Source: Bacteroides ovatus
Lineage (GTDB): Bacteria; Bacteroidota; Bacteroidia; Bacteroidales; Bacteroidaceae
Direction of reading: 5' to 3'
Length of the DNA stretch: 56,772 nucleotides
Assembly: GCA_030844565.1 (NCBI GenBank)
Contig: JAUUNK010000007.1
Location: forward strand, 1-56,772
Position numbers and translations under genes: made by a program. This document shows positions 17,521 to 27,126 of this stretch, piece by piece. The notes below the pieces were generated by a model. It ran no database searches, was not told the origin of the DNA, and saw only the letters and a list, made by a program, of their open reading frames with translations. How positions within the stretch are numbered: position 1 is the stretch's first letter; each line of letters starts with the position of its first letter.

Positions 17521-19443
17521 TTACCAATTTGGATTTTGAATTAACTTGGGATTCACAATACAGTCATAATCTTTTAAAGGCCAAAGATTCTCCCTGTCGT
17601 CATAGTTACGAATAAAATAAGTATTCAGCTTGTAGTATTCGCTTGTTTCGTCCTGGTTTATATCCCATCCCTGCAAAGACTTATTAAAGTATTGGTTAGC
17701 CAAATTCCAACGTCTTATATCCCAGAAACGTTGCCCTTCCAGAGCCAATTCAATCATCCTTTCACGGCGGACAATGGCTTGAAATCCTTCGTAGCTAGCC
17801 GGCTTATTGGCATCACTGGCATAGAGGCGCCACGACTCTTTGATACCTTTTAGCCCTGCTCTCTCCCTGACTTTATCAATATAAATATAGCAATCTTCGG
17901 GCACGGCTCCCTCTTCTTTCTTAGCCTCATTCAATGCTTCCGCGTACAGTAGATAGAGGTCTGCCAGGCGTATAATAGGAAAAGGATATGTTTCGATCTG
18001 TATGCTTGCAGGGACCATCGCATTCTGATAGCGCACTAGCTTCTTTGCAAAATAGCCGGTAATGGAATACAATGTATTCCCACGTTTACCCGCAGTTTGT
18101 TTGGCTTTTGCCTGAAGATACCACATATCATTATCGTCCATCTTGCCGATACCATACCAACTAGAGCCATCAAAGCCTAAAGTAGCATAGAAACGAGGTT
18201 CCCTGTCAAAATGCAGCTTCGCAGTGGTATAGCCCGGCTGGATATAATATTTGTCAGCCTCGGTAGCAACCTGAGTGGTATAACGGGTATTATAATCATA
18301 ATCTTTATCTTCATCCATTGGCACACCATGGCGGGTATAGAAAGTTTCGGCAACAGCCAAAGTGGGTGCAAACGTTCCATTGCGGGCATTATAATACCGG
18401 TCGTCCGAAGAATAGTTAGACTCTAACCAAGGCTGGCAAAGCACCTGTAAATCTTTGATGCCCGACTGACCGCAACCCCAAATAAGTTCTTTATTCCAAC
18501 GGTCGGTGACCTTACAGCGGTTAGTCAATGAAAGGATGGTTTCTTCACTCAACTTAGTCGAAGACATGTTTACAAACTCATAAAGTCCATGTCCCGCCTC
18601 TTCTGCACATTGAATAGCGTCCAGACAAGCCTCCGCCGCTTTTGTCCATTTCTCCTTATCGTAAACCTGATTAAAGAAAGGTTCTCCCTCTGCATTTTTG
18701 AAATTGGCATAATCCGGATTGCCATTAAAAAACGGACTTGCTGCAAACACCAATATCTTTGCTTTAATTGCTTTCGCTGCCGGACGAGTGATACGTCCCA
18801 TCTCCGCTGCTTCATTCTGAATATTCAACGGCAAATAATCGACAGATTCATCAATCAAAGAAACAATATAGGTCACAATGTCATCTATCTTATCACGAAC
18901 CACCCTCACCTCGTTCTCGCCAGCGGAAACGGGTATGTTTTCTTTTATAATGGGGATAGGACCGTACATTCTCATCAACCAGAAGTGATAAAAAGCTTTC
19001 AGGACTTTGACCTCCGCCTTCCAAGCTTCTTTATCATAAGCAGAAAGATCGGGGACTCTATCTATATTCTCGATAAAAATATTGCAATCGCGTATTCCTA
19101 CAAACATTGGCTTCCCCCATTGTGTACCGTTCCAATAATCGACCAAGGGTTCATTGGAGTTCTGCATTCCCTTCGCTATCCAAAAAGTAGTTTTATTAGA
19201 ATAATCGGCGGAGTTATCACTGAAATACCAGACTTCATCTCCTACATCCATTCCTGGATCGGTCCCAATTTTGCCATGCTCGGGCACGAAAGAATAGCAG
19301 GTAAATAAATATCTCTCCGCAGAACTTTTATTATTAAAGGCCATCTCTAAAGTCGGCAGATTATCCGGAACAATATCAAGATAATTGCAGCTCGACAAGA
19401 GTCCTATAAGCAACCAGCAACCGAATATCTTCTTAGTTTCCAT
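17521..19443 (-). CDS. SusD/RagB family lipoprotein (PUL C)
   Basis: This 640-residue SusD homologue has lipobox Cys19 (GLLSSCNYLDIVPD). The N-terminal segment contains FNNKSSAERYLFTCYSFVPEHG, and the core has CNIFIENIDRVPDL and KAFYHFWLMRMYGPIPIIKENIPV. The C-terminus has the conserved RRERMIELALEGQRFWDIRRW. It is close in size and sequence to the SusD at 48046-49968, including the same LDIVPDn start and IPVsAGEnEVrV motif, so the two are duplicates. It pairs with the SusC encoded 11 bases upstream and should form the glycan-capturing lid of that transporter. Confidence 0.96.
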   Translation of the reverse strand: METKKIFGCWLLIGLLSSCNYLDIVPDNLPTLEMAFNNKSSAERYLFTCYSFVPEHGKIGTDPGMDVGDEVWYFSDNSADYSNKTTFWIAKGMQNSNEPLVDYWNGTQWGKPMFVGIRDCNIFIENIDRVPDLSAYDKEAWKAEVKVLKAFYHFWLMRMYGPIPIIKENIPVSAGENEVRVVRDKIDDIVTYIVSLIDESVDYLPLNIQNEAAEMGRITRPAAKAIKAKILVFAASPFFNGNPDYANFKNAEGEPFFNQVYDKEKWTKAAEACLDAIQCAEEAGHGLYEFVNMSSTKLSEETILSLTNRCKVTDRWNKELIWGCGQSGIKDLQVLCQPWLESNYSSDDRYYNARNGTFAPTLAVAETFYTRHGVPMDEDKDYDYNTRYTTQVATEADKYYIQPGYTTAKLHFDREPRFYATLGFDGSSWYGIGKMDDNDMWYLQAKAKQTAGKRGNTLYSITGYFAKKLVRYQNAMVPASIQIETYPFPIIRLADLYLLYAEALNEAKKEEGAVPEDCYIYIDKVRERAGLKGIKESWRLYASDANKPASYEGFQAIVRRERMIELALEGQRFWDIRRWNLANQYFNKSLQGWDINQDETSEYYKLNTYFIRNYDDRENLWPLKDYDCIVNPKLIQNPNW

Positions 19444-19454
19444 ATTGTCATTCT

Positions 19455-22400
19455 TTAAAAGTCAATTTGTATACCCAAATTAATCACCCGCTGGTTAGGA
19501 TATCCTATTCCTAATCCACCCATCTCCGGGTCCCATAGTTTAAATTTGCTGAATGTCAATAGATTGGTTCCATTCGCATACAGACGCAATTTCGTCAGGC
19601 GGATTCTCTTTATCATTTGTTGCGGAAAACTGTATCCCAATTCCAGAGACTTCAGACGCATAAAAGAACCGTCGCGCATCCACCAGGTGCTCACTTGAGT
19701 GTTGTTTTCAATAGATTCAGTAGAAAGCCGGGGCCAGAAAGCATATATATCCCTGTGCTCTTCGGACCAATAGCTATCGGCCACTGCCTGAAACAATGCC
19801 GTCTTCCGGGTGTAAGCGCCTGTGTTGGACGGGGGATTGTTGAATGGGGCAATCTGCTGAGAGTCTATAAAGAAACTGGACCGGGCAGAACCTTGAAAGA
19901 AACAGGATACATCCCAGTTCTTAAACCCTAGTGACAGCCCGAAGCCATACGTTATTTCAGGTGTGGTAGGGTAGCCAATAGGCGCCAGGTCTGCATCGGA
20001 TATTTTGCCATCTTTATTAATGTCTTTATACTTAATATCTCCCGGTAAATAAGTTCCGAAACTTTGTACCGGAGAATTTGCTATATCCGCTTCATCGACA
20101 AACAGGCGTTCGGCGATATATCCCCACTGCTGGCTCAAGCTATATCCCACCCGCGACCGCCACGGTAATCCGGCGGTAGCATAATCCGGTTCGTCGGCCA
20201 CTTTAAATTCACTTGTAGCGTAAGTGAAGTTGCCATAGCCTTGAAGCCATGTATGGCTATTGAACCAATGATTATAATTCACCGACAGGTCTACTCCATG
20301 AGAAGCCGCCTCGCCCACATTGGCACGCACGCTCGATTCCAGTCCCATCGTACTAGGAATGAAACTTCTATCCATCAATATCTTGGAACGGTCTTCGCGG
20401 AAATAGTCAACCTGCACCTCCAAGCTGTTGAACAAGCCCAGCTCGAATCCCAGATTGAGTTTCTTTGCCACCTCCCAAGTGATGAATTCATTGGGATAAC
20501 GAACGGTAGAAATACCATTCTTGTTGTTTCCCCAATTCGTACCAAAGATCTGTCCCCGGCGCGAATCATTCATATTCATATTAGACAGATAGAAGAAGCG
20601 GTCGGAATCACTGCCTATCGCATCATTGCCGACAAGTCCGTAGGTCATCTTTAGTTTTAACTTGTTTGCCACCTTCTCCAAAGGTTTCCAGAATGCCTCA
20701 TTCGACACCAACCATGCTCCGCCTATGGAAGGGAAAAAGCCGTACCTTTCATTTTCTGCAAAACGTTCGGAGCCGTTATAACCGAAATTAAACTCCCCGA
20801 AATAGCGGCTGTCATAACCATAAGACAAACGACCGGAGATTCCTTGATTCCTTTTAGGCAAGGACTTGATAACACTGCCGGCATTGCCCAGCAATTCTTC
20901 TTTTCTCTGATACACCAGCAAGGCTCCTACGTCATGTTTGCCAAACTGCCGGGCATAGCTGGCTTTAGCCTGCATATAGATTTGAGTATAAACGTCTTTC
21001 GGTCCTTCGCTATACCCCAGATACTCCGTTCCCCGGTCCGGGTTAAGTGCCTGCAACACGTAGTTATCCAATTCCTTATCATAAAAACCTATCTTGTAGT
21101 AATAAGGAGTATAAGAACGGGAGACATCAAAGTAGGAACGTCTTACGGTACTGAAATGTCCCTGCACCGTCAAGCCCTTTATCAGGAAGTCCAGATTCTG
21201 TTCAATTTCCGCCTGGGCAGAGATATTAGTACGGCTATAATCCTTATATCCGCTCGTCATGATTGCATAAGGGTTGATGTGCCCCGCTCCTTCCATATTA
21301 CCGAAAAGCGGATGTCCCACTCCCTGATTCTGCAAATCCGGAGCATAATATTTAGGGAAATCAACCGGGCTTGCATGGATAGCATGGTCAAAGAGTATGT
21401 TGCCTCCGTCCACAGGACCGCGGTAGTCGTCAAAGTCTGCTTGGAAACGTACCTTCACTTCGGTAGTCTTTGTCAAATGAATATTAAAGGTGGAAAGGAT
21501 ATTATATTTCTTCAAGCTAATGTTGGAATTGAAATTGTTCAGCCCGTCATTCTTCAGCAGCCCTGTGTCGTTGCTAAAAGTTCCGGCTAAATAGTAGGTG
21601 GCAACACTGCCGCCACCCCTCACATTGAAGTTCACCCGCTGGTTGACCGTATAATCCTTGAACATCTCCTTCATCCAGTCCACCGTCGGATAAACATAAG
21701 GATTTCTATTGGGGTCGAGCGTGTTGGCTATTTTAGATTGCGGATAGGGAATAACCCCTTGAGGGTCGCGGGTAAGAACGGCTTCGTTATTCAGCTCCAT
21801 GTAGGTAATCGGGTCGGCAATATCAATCATCTTTGTCGGGGCGGAGAAGGAATTCTCCACACGAATGGAGACTTGCGCTTTACCCTCTTTTCCCTCTTTA
21901 GTAGTCACCAGTATCACTCCGTTTGCACCACGTGCTCCATACAACGCAGTGGAGGTGGCATCTTTCAAGACGGAAAAGCTGGCAATATCATCGGGTTGCA
22001 CGCGGGCAAGGTCATCCGAAGAGACCTCTACATTATCGAGCAGAATCAAAGGGTCCTTCTTATAACCGAAAGTAGTCACTCCGCGGATAAAGAAGTTGGC
22101 ATTATCTTTTCCCGGTTCCCCGCTACGTTGATAGGCAATGACACCCGCCATACGCCCTGCCAAAGAAGTGGTCAGGTTACTACTCGGAGTTTTCAGCTCC
22201 GATGGCTTCACGGTCTGGATAGACCCAATCACGCTTTCCTTCTTCTGTTTGGCAAACGCCACCACCGTGACCTCATCCAGTTCGTCCTTCAACTCCTTCA
22301 TCACAATCTTCATCGAAGACTTCCCTTTCACCGGAATCAACTGCATCTCCAGCCCGATAAAAGTGATTTGCAGGACATCCGCCTCCCTTACGTCTATCGC

Positions 22401-22658
22401 AAAGTTACCATCCACGTCCGTGATGACGCCGCCTGCCCGTCCCTGTATCTGAACAGTAGCACCCGTCACCGGGGCTCCCGTTTCATCCACTACATTTCCT
22501 CTGAACTTCTTTGTTTTGCTTTGCTGAATCTCCGTTACGCCATCCGCAGCAGAAGACACTACTGCCGGAAAAGAGCAAGCTAAGCCAACCAGCAGGATGT
22601 ATGCCCTCCAAGGAACCCGTAGCCGGCTCCTTTCTATAAAGTGTATCATAGTAAACAT
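19455..22658 (-). CDS. SusC/RagA family TonB-dependent transporter (PUL C)
   Basis: The product is a 1067-residue outer-membrane transporter. The N-terminus is unusually basic and long (MFTMIHFIERSRLRVPWR) before the hydrophobic signal core, and the second Met (residue 4) may be the true start. A carboxypeptidase-regulatory-like domain (about 50-122) precedes a TonB-box region reading DEVTVVAFAKQKK, where the usual VGYG is replaced by VAFA. The plug contains NFFIRGVTTFGYKKDPLILL and GARGANGVILVTTKEG, and the barrel ends INLGIQIDF. It is highly similar to the SusC at 49981-53175 but not to the other two. It follows a WbsX-like enzyme gene by 27 bases and precedes its SusD by 11 bases. Confidence 0.96.
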   Translation of the reverse strand: MFTMIHFIERSRLRVPWRAYILLVGLACSFPAVVSSAADGVTEIQQSKTKKFRGNVVDETGAPVTGATVQIQGRAGGVITDVDGNFAIDVREADVLQITFIGLEMQLIPVKGKSSMKIVMKELKDELDEVTVVAFAKQKKESVIGSIQTVKPSELKTPSSNLTTSLAGRMAGVIAYQRSGEPGKDNANFFIRGVTTFGYKKDPLILLDNVEVSSDDLARVQPDDIASFSVLKDATSTALYGARGANGVILVTTKEGKEGKAQVSIRVENSFSAPTKMIDIADPITYMELNNEAVLTRDPQGVIPYPQSKIANTLDPNRNPYVYPTVDWMKEMFKDYTVNQRVNFNVRGGGSVATYYLAGTFSNDTGLLKNDGLNNFNSNISLKKYNILSTFNIHLTKTTEVKVRFQADFDDYRGPVDGGNILFDHAIHASPVDFPKYYAPDLQNQGVGHPLFGNMEGAGHINPYAIMTSGYKDYSRTNISAQAEIEQNLDFLIKGLTVQGHFSTVRRSYFDVSRSYTPYYYKIGFYDKELDNYVLQALNPDRGTEYLGYSEGPKDVYTQIYMQAKASYARQFGKHDVGALLVYQRKEELLGNAGSVIKSLPKRNQGISGRLSYGYDSRYFGEFNFGYNGSERFAENERYGFFPSIGGAWLVSNEAFWKPLEKVANKLKLKMTYGLVGNDAIGSDSDRFFYLSNMNMNDSRRGQIFGTNWGNNKNGISTVRYPNEFITWEVAKKLNLGFELGLFNSLEVQVDYFREDRSKILMDRSFIPSTMGLESSVRANVGEAASHGVDLSVNYNHWFNSHTWLQGYGNFTYATSEFKVADEPDYATAGLPWRSRVGYSLSQQWGYIAERLFVDEADIANSPVQSFGTYLPGDIKYKDINKDGKISDADLAPIGYPTTPEITYGFGLSLGFKNWDVSCFFQGSARSSFFIDSQQIAPFNNPPSNTGAYTRKTALFQAVADSYWSEEHRDIYAFWPRLSTESIENNTQVSTWWMRDGSFMRLKSLELGYSFPQQMIKRIRLTKLRLYANGTNLLTFSKFKLWDPEMGGLGIGYPNQRVINLGIQIDF

Positions 22659-22685
22659 AAGCTTTCCGATTTAAAGGTTTACAAG

Positions 22686-23996
22686 TTATTTTCCATGCCT
22701 GGCATGGTTGCCTTCCTTGCCCAGGGCTTCTGCCAATGCGTCGAGCATGCCATAGCCGAAGCGGTTGTCAGGCAAGAGATAGTGTCCTTCGGACCATTCG
22801 TTGAAGCAGGCGATAGTGAGAATACGGGGCACTTCGGGGTGCTTGTTCAGGTACACATACGTGGACCGTACAAAAGCTTTGAACGAAGCGGGGTTCTCAT
22901 TCTTGAAGATAGTGCAGCCGGGCCATTGGCTACGGTCAGGCTTCTCCGGACGCGCTGCAGGGGCGATATAGCGCGGAGTAGAATCCCAGCCGGGGGCTAC
23001 GGCGGGGATATACGGGATGTCAAACTGCCCGTGATGCTCGTCCCACAGCTTAAATGCCACGTCGGCGGCTACCGTTCCATAATCGGGAAGCTCTATTTCC
23101 TGCGGCTGGAAGCGACCGGCAATCCAGTCCATCGGATTGTAGGAGCCTACGGTGCTGTATCCTTCTTCTTTCATATTGCCGCAACTGAAACCGGTGACGT
23201 GGAAATGCAGTCCTTTATGTCCCAGCTTACGGGCATAGTCGGTAAGCTCGGCAAAGAGTTGTTTGACGCCCGTCACTCCCAGCTTTGACTCCAGCCGGCG
23301 GGCATCCCAGATGCAGATAACGGGCTTTCCGTCTATCCTCCAGTAGTTATCCAGATGGCAGTAGCGGGCAATCATATAAGAAAGGCTCTTCCAGCATTCT
23401 TCCTTCGAGAAGTCGGGGGCGTCGAAGCTGGGAGGATAGGCGTTGCCTCCATCAGTGCGCTTCGTGGGGTAGAGAACATACCAGGGGTGGTTGGTCCACA
23501 TGCAGGCGAACTTGACGTCTTTGGAATTGCGAGCTTCGAGGAAACCATTCTCCAATGCTTCGTGCAGGCAGGGTTTGCCGTCATACCAGTACCAATCCCA
23601 AATCAGGACGTCGATGCCGCTCTGCTTACAGAGTTTGTTGTAGGTCTCCCAGGTAGAAGGCTTGCTTTCGTCCAGCTCGCCCAACAAGGGAGTGCGCGGC
23701 TGCTGATGTCCCGGGAACCAGGGGCGGGCGCTGCGGATGAGGTTGTATTCCGTCCAGCCTGGGGAGTATATCTTGTTGTGCAATGCCGAAGCATGGTAGT
23801 TGGGGAAAGCATAGGCAGCTACGGTCAGCCCTTCGGGCTTTTGGAGCAGGGCAGGATCGCCCGCCAGTGTTTCCAGGTCGTCGGGGAGACGATAGACTTT
23901 CTCTTTACTCTTTTTCTGAGCGTCGGCAGGCACTGTGTTTACGACTAACAGAAGGAACAATACATAGCCGAAACGGCGCAGGAGATGTGTTTTCAT
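22686..23996 (-). CDS. WbsX/GH99-like domain secreted protein
   Basis: The product has 436 residues with a signal peptide (about 1-26, ending VPADAQ). The rest is one WbsX-type domain related to GH99 (beta/alpha)8 barrels: LTVAAYAFPNYHAS near residue 58, GELDESKPSTWETYNKLCKQSGIDVLIWDWYWYDGKP in adjoining stretches, MWTNHPW, a C-terminal ACFNEWSEGHYLLPD with a candidate catalytic Glu, and FGYGMLDAL. WbsX proteins were first annotated near O-antigen genes, but when exported and placed in a PUL a hydrolase role is more likely (inference). It follows a frameshifted paralogue by 36 bases and precedes SusC by 27 bases. Substrate cannot be named; GH99 members act on alpha-mannans, which gives only a weak hint. 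Confidence 0.85.
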   Translation of the reverse strand: MKTHLLRRFGYVLFLLLVVNTVPADAQKKSKEKVYRLPDDLETLAGDPALLQKPEGLTVAAYAFPNYHASALHNKIYSPGWTEYNLIRSARPWFPGHQQPRTPLLGELDESKPSTWETYNKLCKQSGIDVLIWDWYWYDGKPCLHEALENGFLEARNSKDVKFACMWTNHPWYVLYPTKRTDGGNAYPPSFDAPDFSKEECWKSLSYMIARYCHLDNYWRIDGKPVICIWDARRLESKLGVTGVKQLFAELTDYARKLGHKGLHFHVTGFSCGNMKEEGYSTVGSYNPMDWIAGRFQPQEIELPDYGTVAADVAFKLWDEHHGQFDIPYIPAVAPGWDSTPRYIAPAARPEKPDRSQWPGCTIFKNENPASFKAFVRSTYVYLNKHPEVPRILTIACFNEWSEGHYLLPDNRFGYGMLDALAEALGKEGNHARHGK

Positions 23997-24032
23997 TTTC
24001 TTTTCTTGTTTTAAAGTTCTACAAAGTGTTTA

Positions 24033-25390
24033 TCAGAAGTAACCGTGTAAGTGATGATTATCCGGCTTGCCCAATGCTTCGGCAAGGGCATCGAGCATCC
24101 CGTAGCCGAAGCGGTTATCGGGCAGCAGGTAGTGCCCTTCGGTCCACTCGTTGAAGCAAGCAATGGTGAGGATGGGGGGAACATCCTTGTGCTTGTTCAG
24201 ATAGGCAAAGGCTGCCTGCACGAGGGCTTTGAACGAAGCCGGATTTTCGTTGTCGAGAATCACGCAGTTGGGCCATGCGTCGCGGTTAGGCTTGTCGGGC
24301 CTGGCGACGGGCGGTATGTACCGGGGCGTGGAGTCCCATCCGGGCGAGAGGGAGGGCAGATAGGGGATGTCGAAATCCTGGTGGTGCCGGGGCCAAAGCT
24401 TGAAGGCGACGTCTGCGGCAGCCACACCGTAGTCGGGGAGTTCAATGTCTTTGGGCTGGTAGTGGTCCGCCACCCAGGTGAAGGGATTGTAGGACCCGGC
24501 AGTGTTGTAGCCCACCTCCTTTGAATGGGGAGAATAGAAACCGGAGGAGTGGAAATGCAATCCTTTATGCCCCAGCTTGCGGGCAAACCCGGTCAACCCG
24601 GCAAAGAGTTGTTTGACGCCTTCCACTCCGATATTCTTCTCGAGGCGGTTGGGGTCCCAGATGCACAAGACCGGTTTGTCGTCGATGCGCCAGTAATTCT
24701 CCAAATGGCAATAGCGGGAGATGATATAAGAAAGGCTTTGCCAACACTCCTTCAGACTGCCGTCCGCCGGGGGAAACTGGGCGGATAGGCTTTGTACCCA
24801 TTGGGCAGCAGGCTGGGATAGAGCACATACCAGGGATGATTGGTCCACATGCAGGCAAACTTCACATCCTTGCTGTTGGAAGCCCGCAGGAATCCGTTCT
24901 CCAAAGCTTCGTGCAGGCAGGGTTCGTTGCGATACCAATACCAATCCCAAATAAGGACGTCGATGCCGCTCTGTTTACACAGTTCGTTATACTTTTCCCA
25001 TGTGCCGGGTTTGCTTTCGTCCAGTTCTCCCAGCAGAGGGCCGCGGGGTTGTGCATGTCCCGCAAACCAGGGGCGGGCGCTTCTCACCAGGTTATATTCC
25101 GTCCAGCCCGGCCCGTAAATCTTATCGTGCAAGGCGGAGGGGTGATAATTGGGGAAGGTGTAGCAAGCCACAGTCAGGTCTTTGGGCTTGGTCAGCAAAG
25201 ACGTGTCTTTTACCAGTTCGTTCAGGTCTTCGGGCAGGCGCTTAGGCTTGGAGACATTCTTCTGCTCCCCGTTTCCACCGGCAACGCTTGCAGTTTCCGC
25301 CGCATTCAATATCTCCGTACCCACTGCCGATGCCGCGACCATTGCTGTACCTTTCATTCCAGCAGATTTCAGAAAAGTCCTTCTATCCAT
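24033..25390 (-). pseudogene. Frameshifted Tat-exported WbsX/GH99-like protein gene
   Basis: Two overlapping frames together match the intact paralogue at 22686-23996. Frame 1 starts at 25390 with a twin-arginine signal (MDRRTFLKSAG) and continues through MWTNHPWYVLYP to AYPPSFPRRTAV, then stop. Frame 2 resumes with FPPADGSLKECWQSLSY and runs to the normal C-terminus (ACFNEWTEGHYLLPD, FGYGMLDAL). The switch is at a run of five G bases on the plus strand (24769-24773). One extra base there would restore a reading frame of about 450 residues. The rest of the sequence shows no decay, so this is a recent mutation, a slippage-controlled switch or an assembly error. The intact form would be a Tat-exported, cofactor- or fold-dependent enzyme. 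The downstream gene in the operon uses a Sec signal instead. Confidence 0.85.
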
Positions 25391-25468
25391 ACTCTTAACT
25401 TATTTAGTGATTACAAATTTGTTTACTTCTATATGGGTGCAGACCAGTATCTTATTCTTCCGTCTACA
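25391..25468 (-). promoter_or_regulatory. Leader between array 2 and the WbsX pseudogene
   Basis: This 78-base stretch should hold the start of transcription of the operon to 15542, unless that operon is read from the isomerase gene. A weak -7 candidate, CAAATTTG on the minus strand (25414-25421), differs by one base from TAnnTTTG. The 31-bp plus 21-bp operator layout of promoters A, B, E and F is absent here. Confidence 0.25.
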
Positions 25469-25619
25469 GGCTATATATGTCCTGCGTGCTGGATATATAT
25501 GTCCTGCGTGCTGGATATATATGTCCCGTACGCAGGGTATATATGCCCTGCACGCTGAGTATCTATGTCCTGCATGCTGGATATATATGCCCAGCAAACG
25601 GGATATTTATACGCCTCCG
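25469..25619. repeat. 22-bp tandem repeat array 2 (6 units plus a degenerate 7th)
   Basis: Units begin at 25469, 25491, 25513, 25535, 25557 and 25579; a seventh (from 25601) decays into the stop codon of the isomerase gene. A typical unit is GGATATATAT followed by GTCCTGCGTGCT. It has the same 22-bp period, same orientation and same two-part design as the arrays at 12827 and 53419, with a consistent variant (GCGTGCT instead of GCACGCA) that suggests units within an array homogenise. It begins directly at the 3' end of the gene at 25620. Confidence 0.95.
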
Positions 25620-27044
25620 TCAGTCGACCACCACCAAGGGAATGCCCAGCAGGAATGCCACTTTTTTCAGCTCCGCCACCTTATGCCCCACTCCTATGGC
25701 GCAATGATGCGAAGGTCCCGCCTTGCTCCACTGCTCGATGAAGCGGCGCACACCGCAGGAGAAACGGTAGCGGCTATTGGTGTTGCCGATGTGCAGCGTC
25801 CCGCCCTTCACCGCTTCCCCTTCCGCCGCCAGCAGAAAAATTCCCTGCGGACCTTCGCACACGGAGAGCAAAGTGACCTTGCCGGAGCGGACACTCATCT
25901 GGATGGAGAGTCCTTTGCCGGGCTTGCCGTGGTAGAGGGGAAGGGGGACCAGCTTCACTTTCTCTTCGGCAATGGCAAAATGCGCGGGACCGTCGTGTCC
26001 CAGCATCACCGTATCTTCGTCGAAATCCATGGCATAAAACTCGGAGAAAGAACCGCCGGCGTTGAGCAGCGACAGTATCTTCATTGCCTGTGCATTCTTC
26101 ACCTCGCACTCTCCGGCAACGGGAATGCCCGCGCCCGTGAGCAAGGTGTTGCCTGCGATGACGGAAGTGACCAAATTCTCGTAGCCATTGCCGCGGAAGC
26201 CTTCGTAGTAGTAGGCCAGCGCTCCCAATCGGTGGGCGTCCACCAGCTTGTCCAGCGCCACGGAGGTGAGTGCCGCCCTCTCCAATTCCTCCCGCCCGCA
26301 AGCGGCATCGACCTCAAATTTATCCTGAAACTCCTTTAACTTAGCTTTCAATTCTTCTCCGGTGACTTCTTCGCGGTAAGCTTTGAGCTCACACATCTCC
26401 AGCAGTTCGATGTGAGTGCCGAAGACAGCGCTCTGTCGGGTGAGGTCGGTGTACACGTCCAGCATGCCGCAGTAATAATGTCCCAAGATGCCCAGACGAT
26501 TCAGCCGCATGCCGCGGACAGCACGCGCTGCATCTATCCACGAGGCAATCTCCCGCCACACGTAGGTGTCCGCCAAGTATCCGGTAATGATGTCGTAGCT
26601 GAGCCCGGCACGATTGAAGACGCTAGCGAACTCGGGGACGGAACACGCCTGGCAATGTGCCAGCCATTCTCCCGTCATCGGTCCCCGGTCGCCCAGGGAA
26701 TTGACGTAGCGATAGTCGATGGCAGGAGCGGGCTGCACGTTGAGCATGATAACGGGTTTTCCCACCTGCCGCGCTATGGGCAGGACGGTGGAGGAAAGAG
26801 CGTAGGTAGCGATAAATAAGAAAACTAACTCTACATCCGCCTGCTTGAGCAGCAAAGCACTTTGCTCCGCCCGGAGCGGCGAATCTACCATACCTGCATC
26901 TACTACTTCGGCTCCTTCCTGTTCCATGCCGGTGCGTATCTCAGCCTGATAGGCGAGCAGCCGGGGAAGAAGTCCCTCGAATTGCCCCCAATATGTGTCG
27001 AGACCGACACCGAGAAGTCCTATTTTTACCTTTTGTTGTATCAC
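25620..27044 (-). CDS. L-arabinose/L-fucose isomerase-superfamily protein
   Basis: This 474-residue protein has no signal peptide, so it is cytoplasmic. It resembles AraA-type aldose-ketose isomerases: N-terminal Rossmann-like part (VKIGLLGVGLDTYWGQF), middle section (LGILGHYYCGMLDVYTDLT) and catalytic C-terminal domain. Likely metal-binding residues are Glu312 or Glu314 (VAGECEVK), Glu335 (GSFSEFYAMDF), His350 (MLGHDGPAH) and His446/His447 (GPSHHCAIGVGH), in an order and spacing that match the Glu-Glu-His-His set of L-arabinose isomerase. The probable reaction is interconversion of a pentose or deoxyhexose with its ketose. Its own promoter is proposed at 27072, and the AraC-type gene next door is the likely regulator. 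No kinase or epimerase partner is present here. It could act on L-arabinose, L-fucose or a less common sugar. Confidence 0.82.
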   Translation of the reverse strand: MIQQKVKIGLLGVGLDTYWGQFEGLLPRLLAYQAEIRTGMEQEGAEVVDAGMVDSPLRAEQSALLLKQADVELVFLFIATYALSSTVLPIARQVGKPVIMLNVQPAPAIDYRYVNSLGDRGPMTGEWLAHCQACSVPEFASVFNRAGLSYDIITGYLADTYVWREIASWIDAARAVRGMRLNRLGILGHYYCGMLDVYTDLTRQSAVFGTHIELLEMCELKAYREEVTGEELKAKLKEFQDKFEVDAACGREELERAALTSVALDKLVDAHRLGALAYYYEGFRGNGYENLVTSVIAGNTLLTGAGIPVAGECEVKNAQAMKILSLLNAGGSFSEFYAMDFDEDTVMLGHDGPAHFAIAEEKVKLVPLPLYHGKPGKGLSIQMSVRSGKVTLLSVCEGPQGIFLLAAEGEAVKGGTLHIGNTNSRYRFSCGVRRFIEQWSKAGPSHHCAIGVGHKVAELKKVAFLLGIPLVVVD

Positions 27045-27071
27045 AGTATTGTTTGTTTATTGATGATGATA

Positions 27072-27079
27072 CAAACTTA
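27072..27079 (-). promoter_or_regulatory. -7 element upstream of the isomerase gene
   Basis: TAAGTTTG on the minus strand fits TAnnTTTG and lies 27 bases before the start codon at 27044, in the short gap after the AraC-type gene. No clear -33 TTG and no good 21-bp direct repeat are seen at the HTCS position, so control by the neighbouring AraC-type regulator is more plausible. Confidence 0.45.
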
Positions 27080-27126
27080 GGCATCTTAGAAAAGAAAGAC
27101 TTGCGATATTTGCCAGAAGGATATAG

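Noticed and set aside
24752..24950. Programmed ribosomal frameshift in the Tat-WbsX gene
   Set aside because: The five-C run on the coding strand is not a classical slippery heptamer and no downstream stimulatory structure was evident; a simple indel explains it better.
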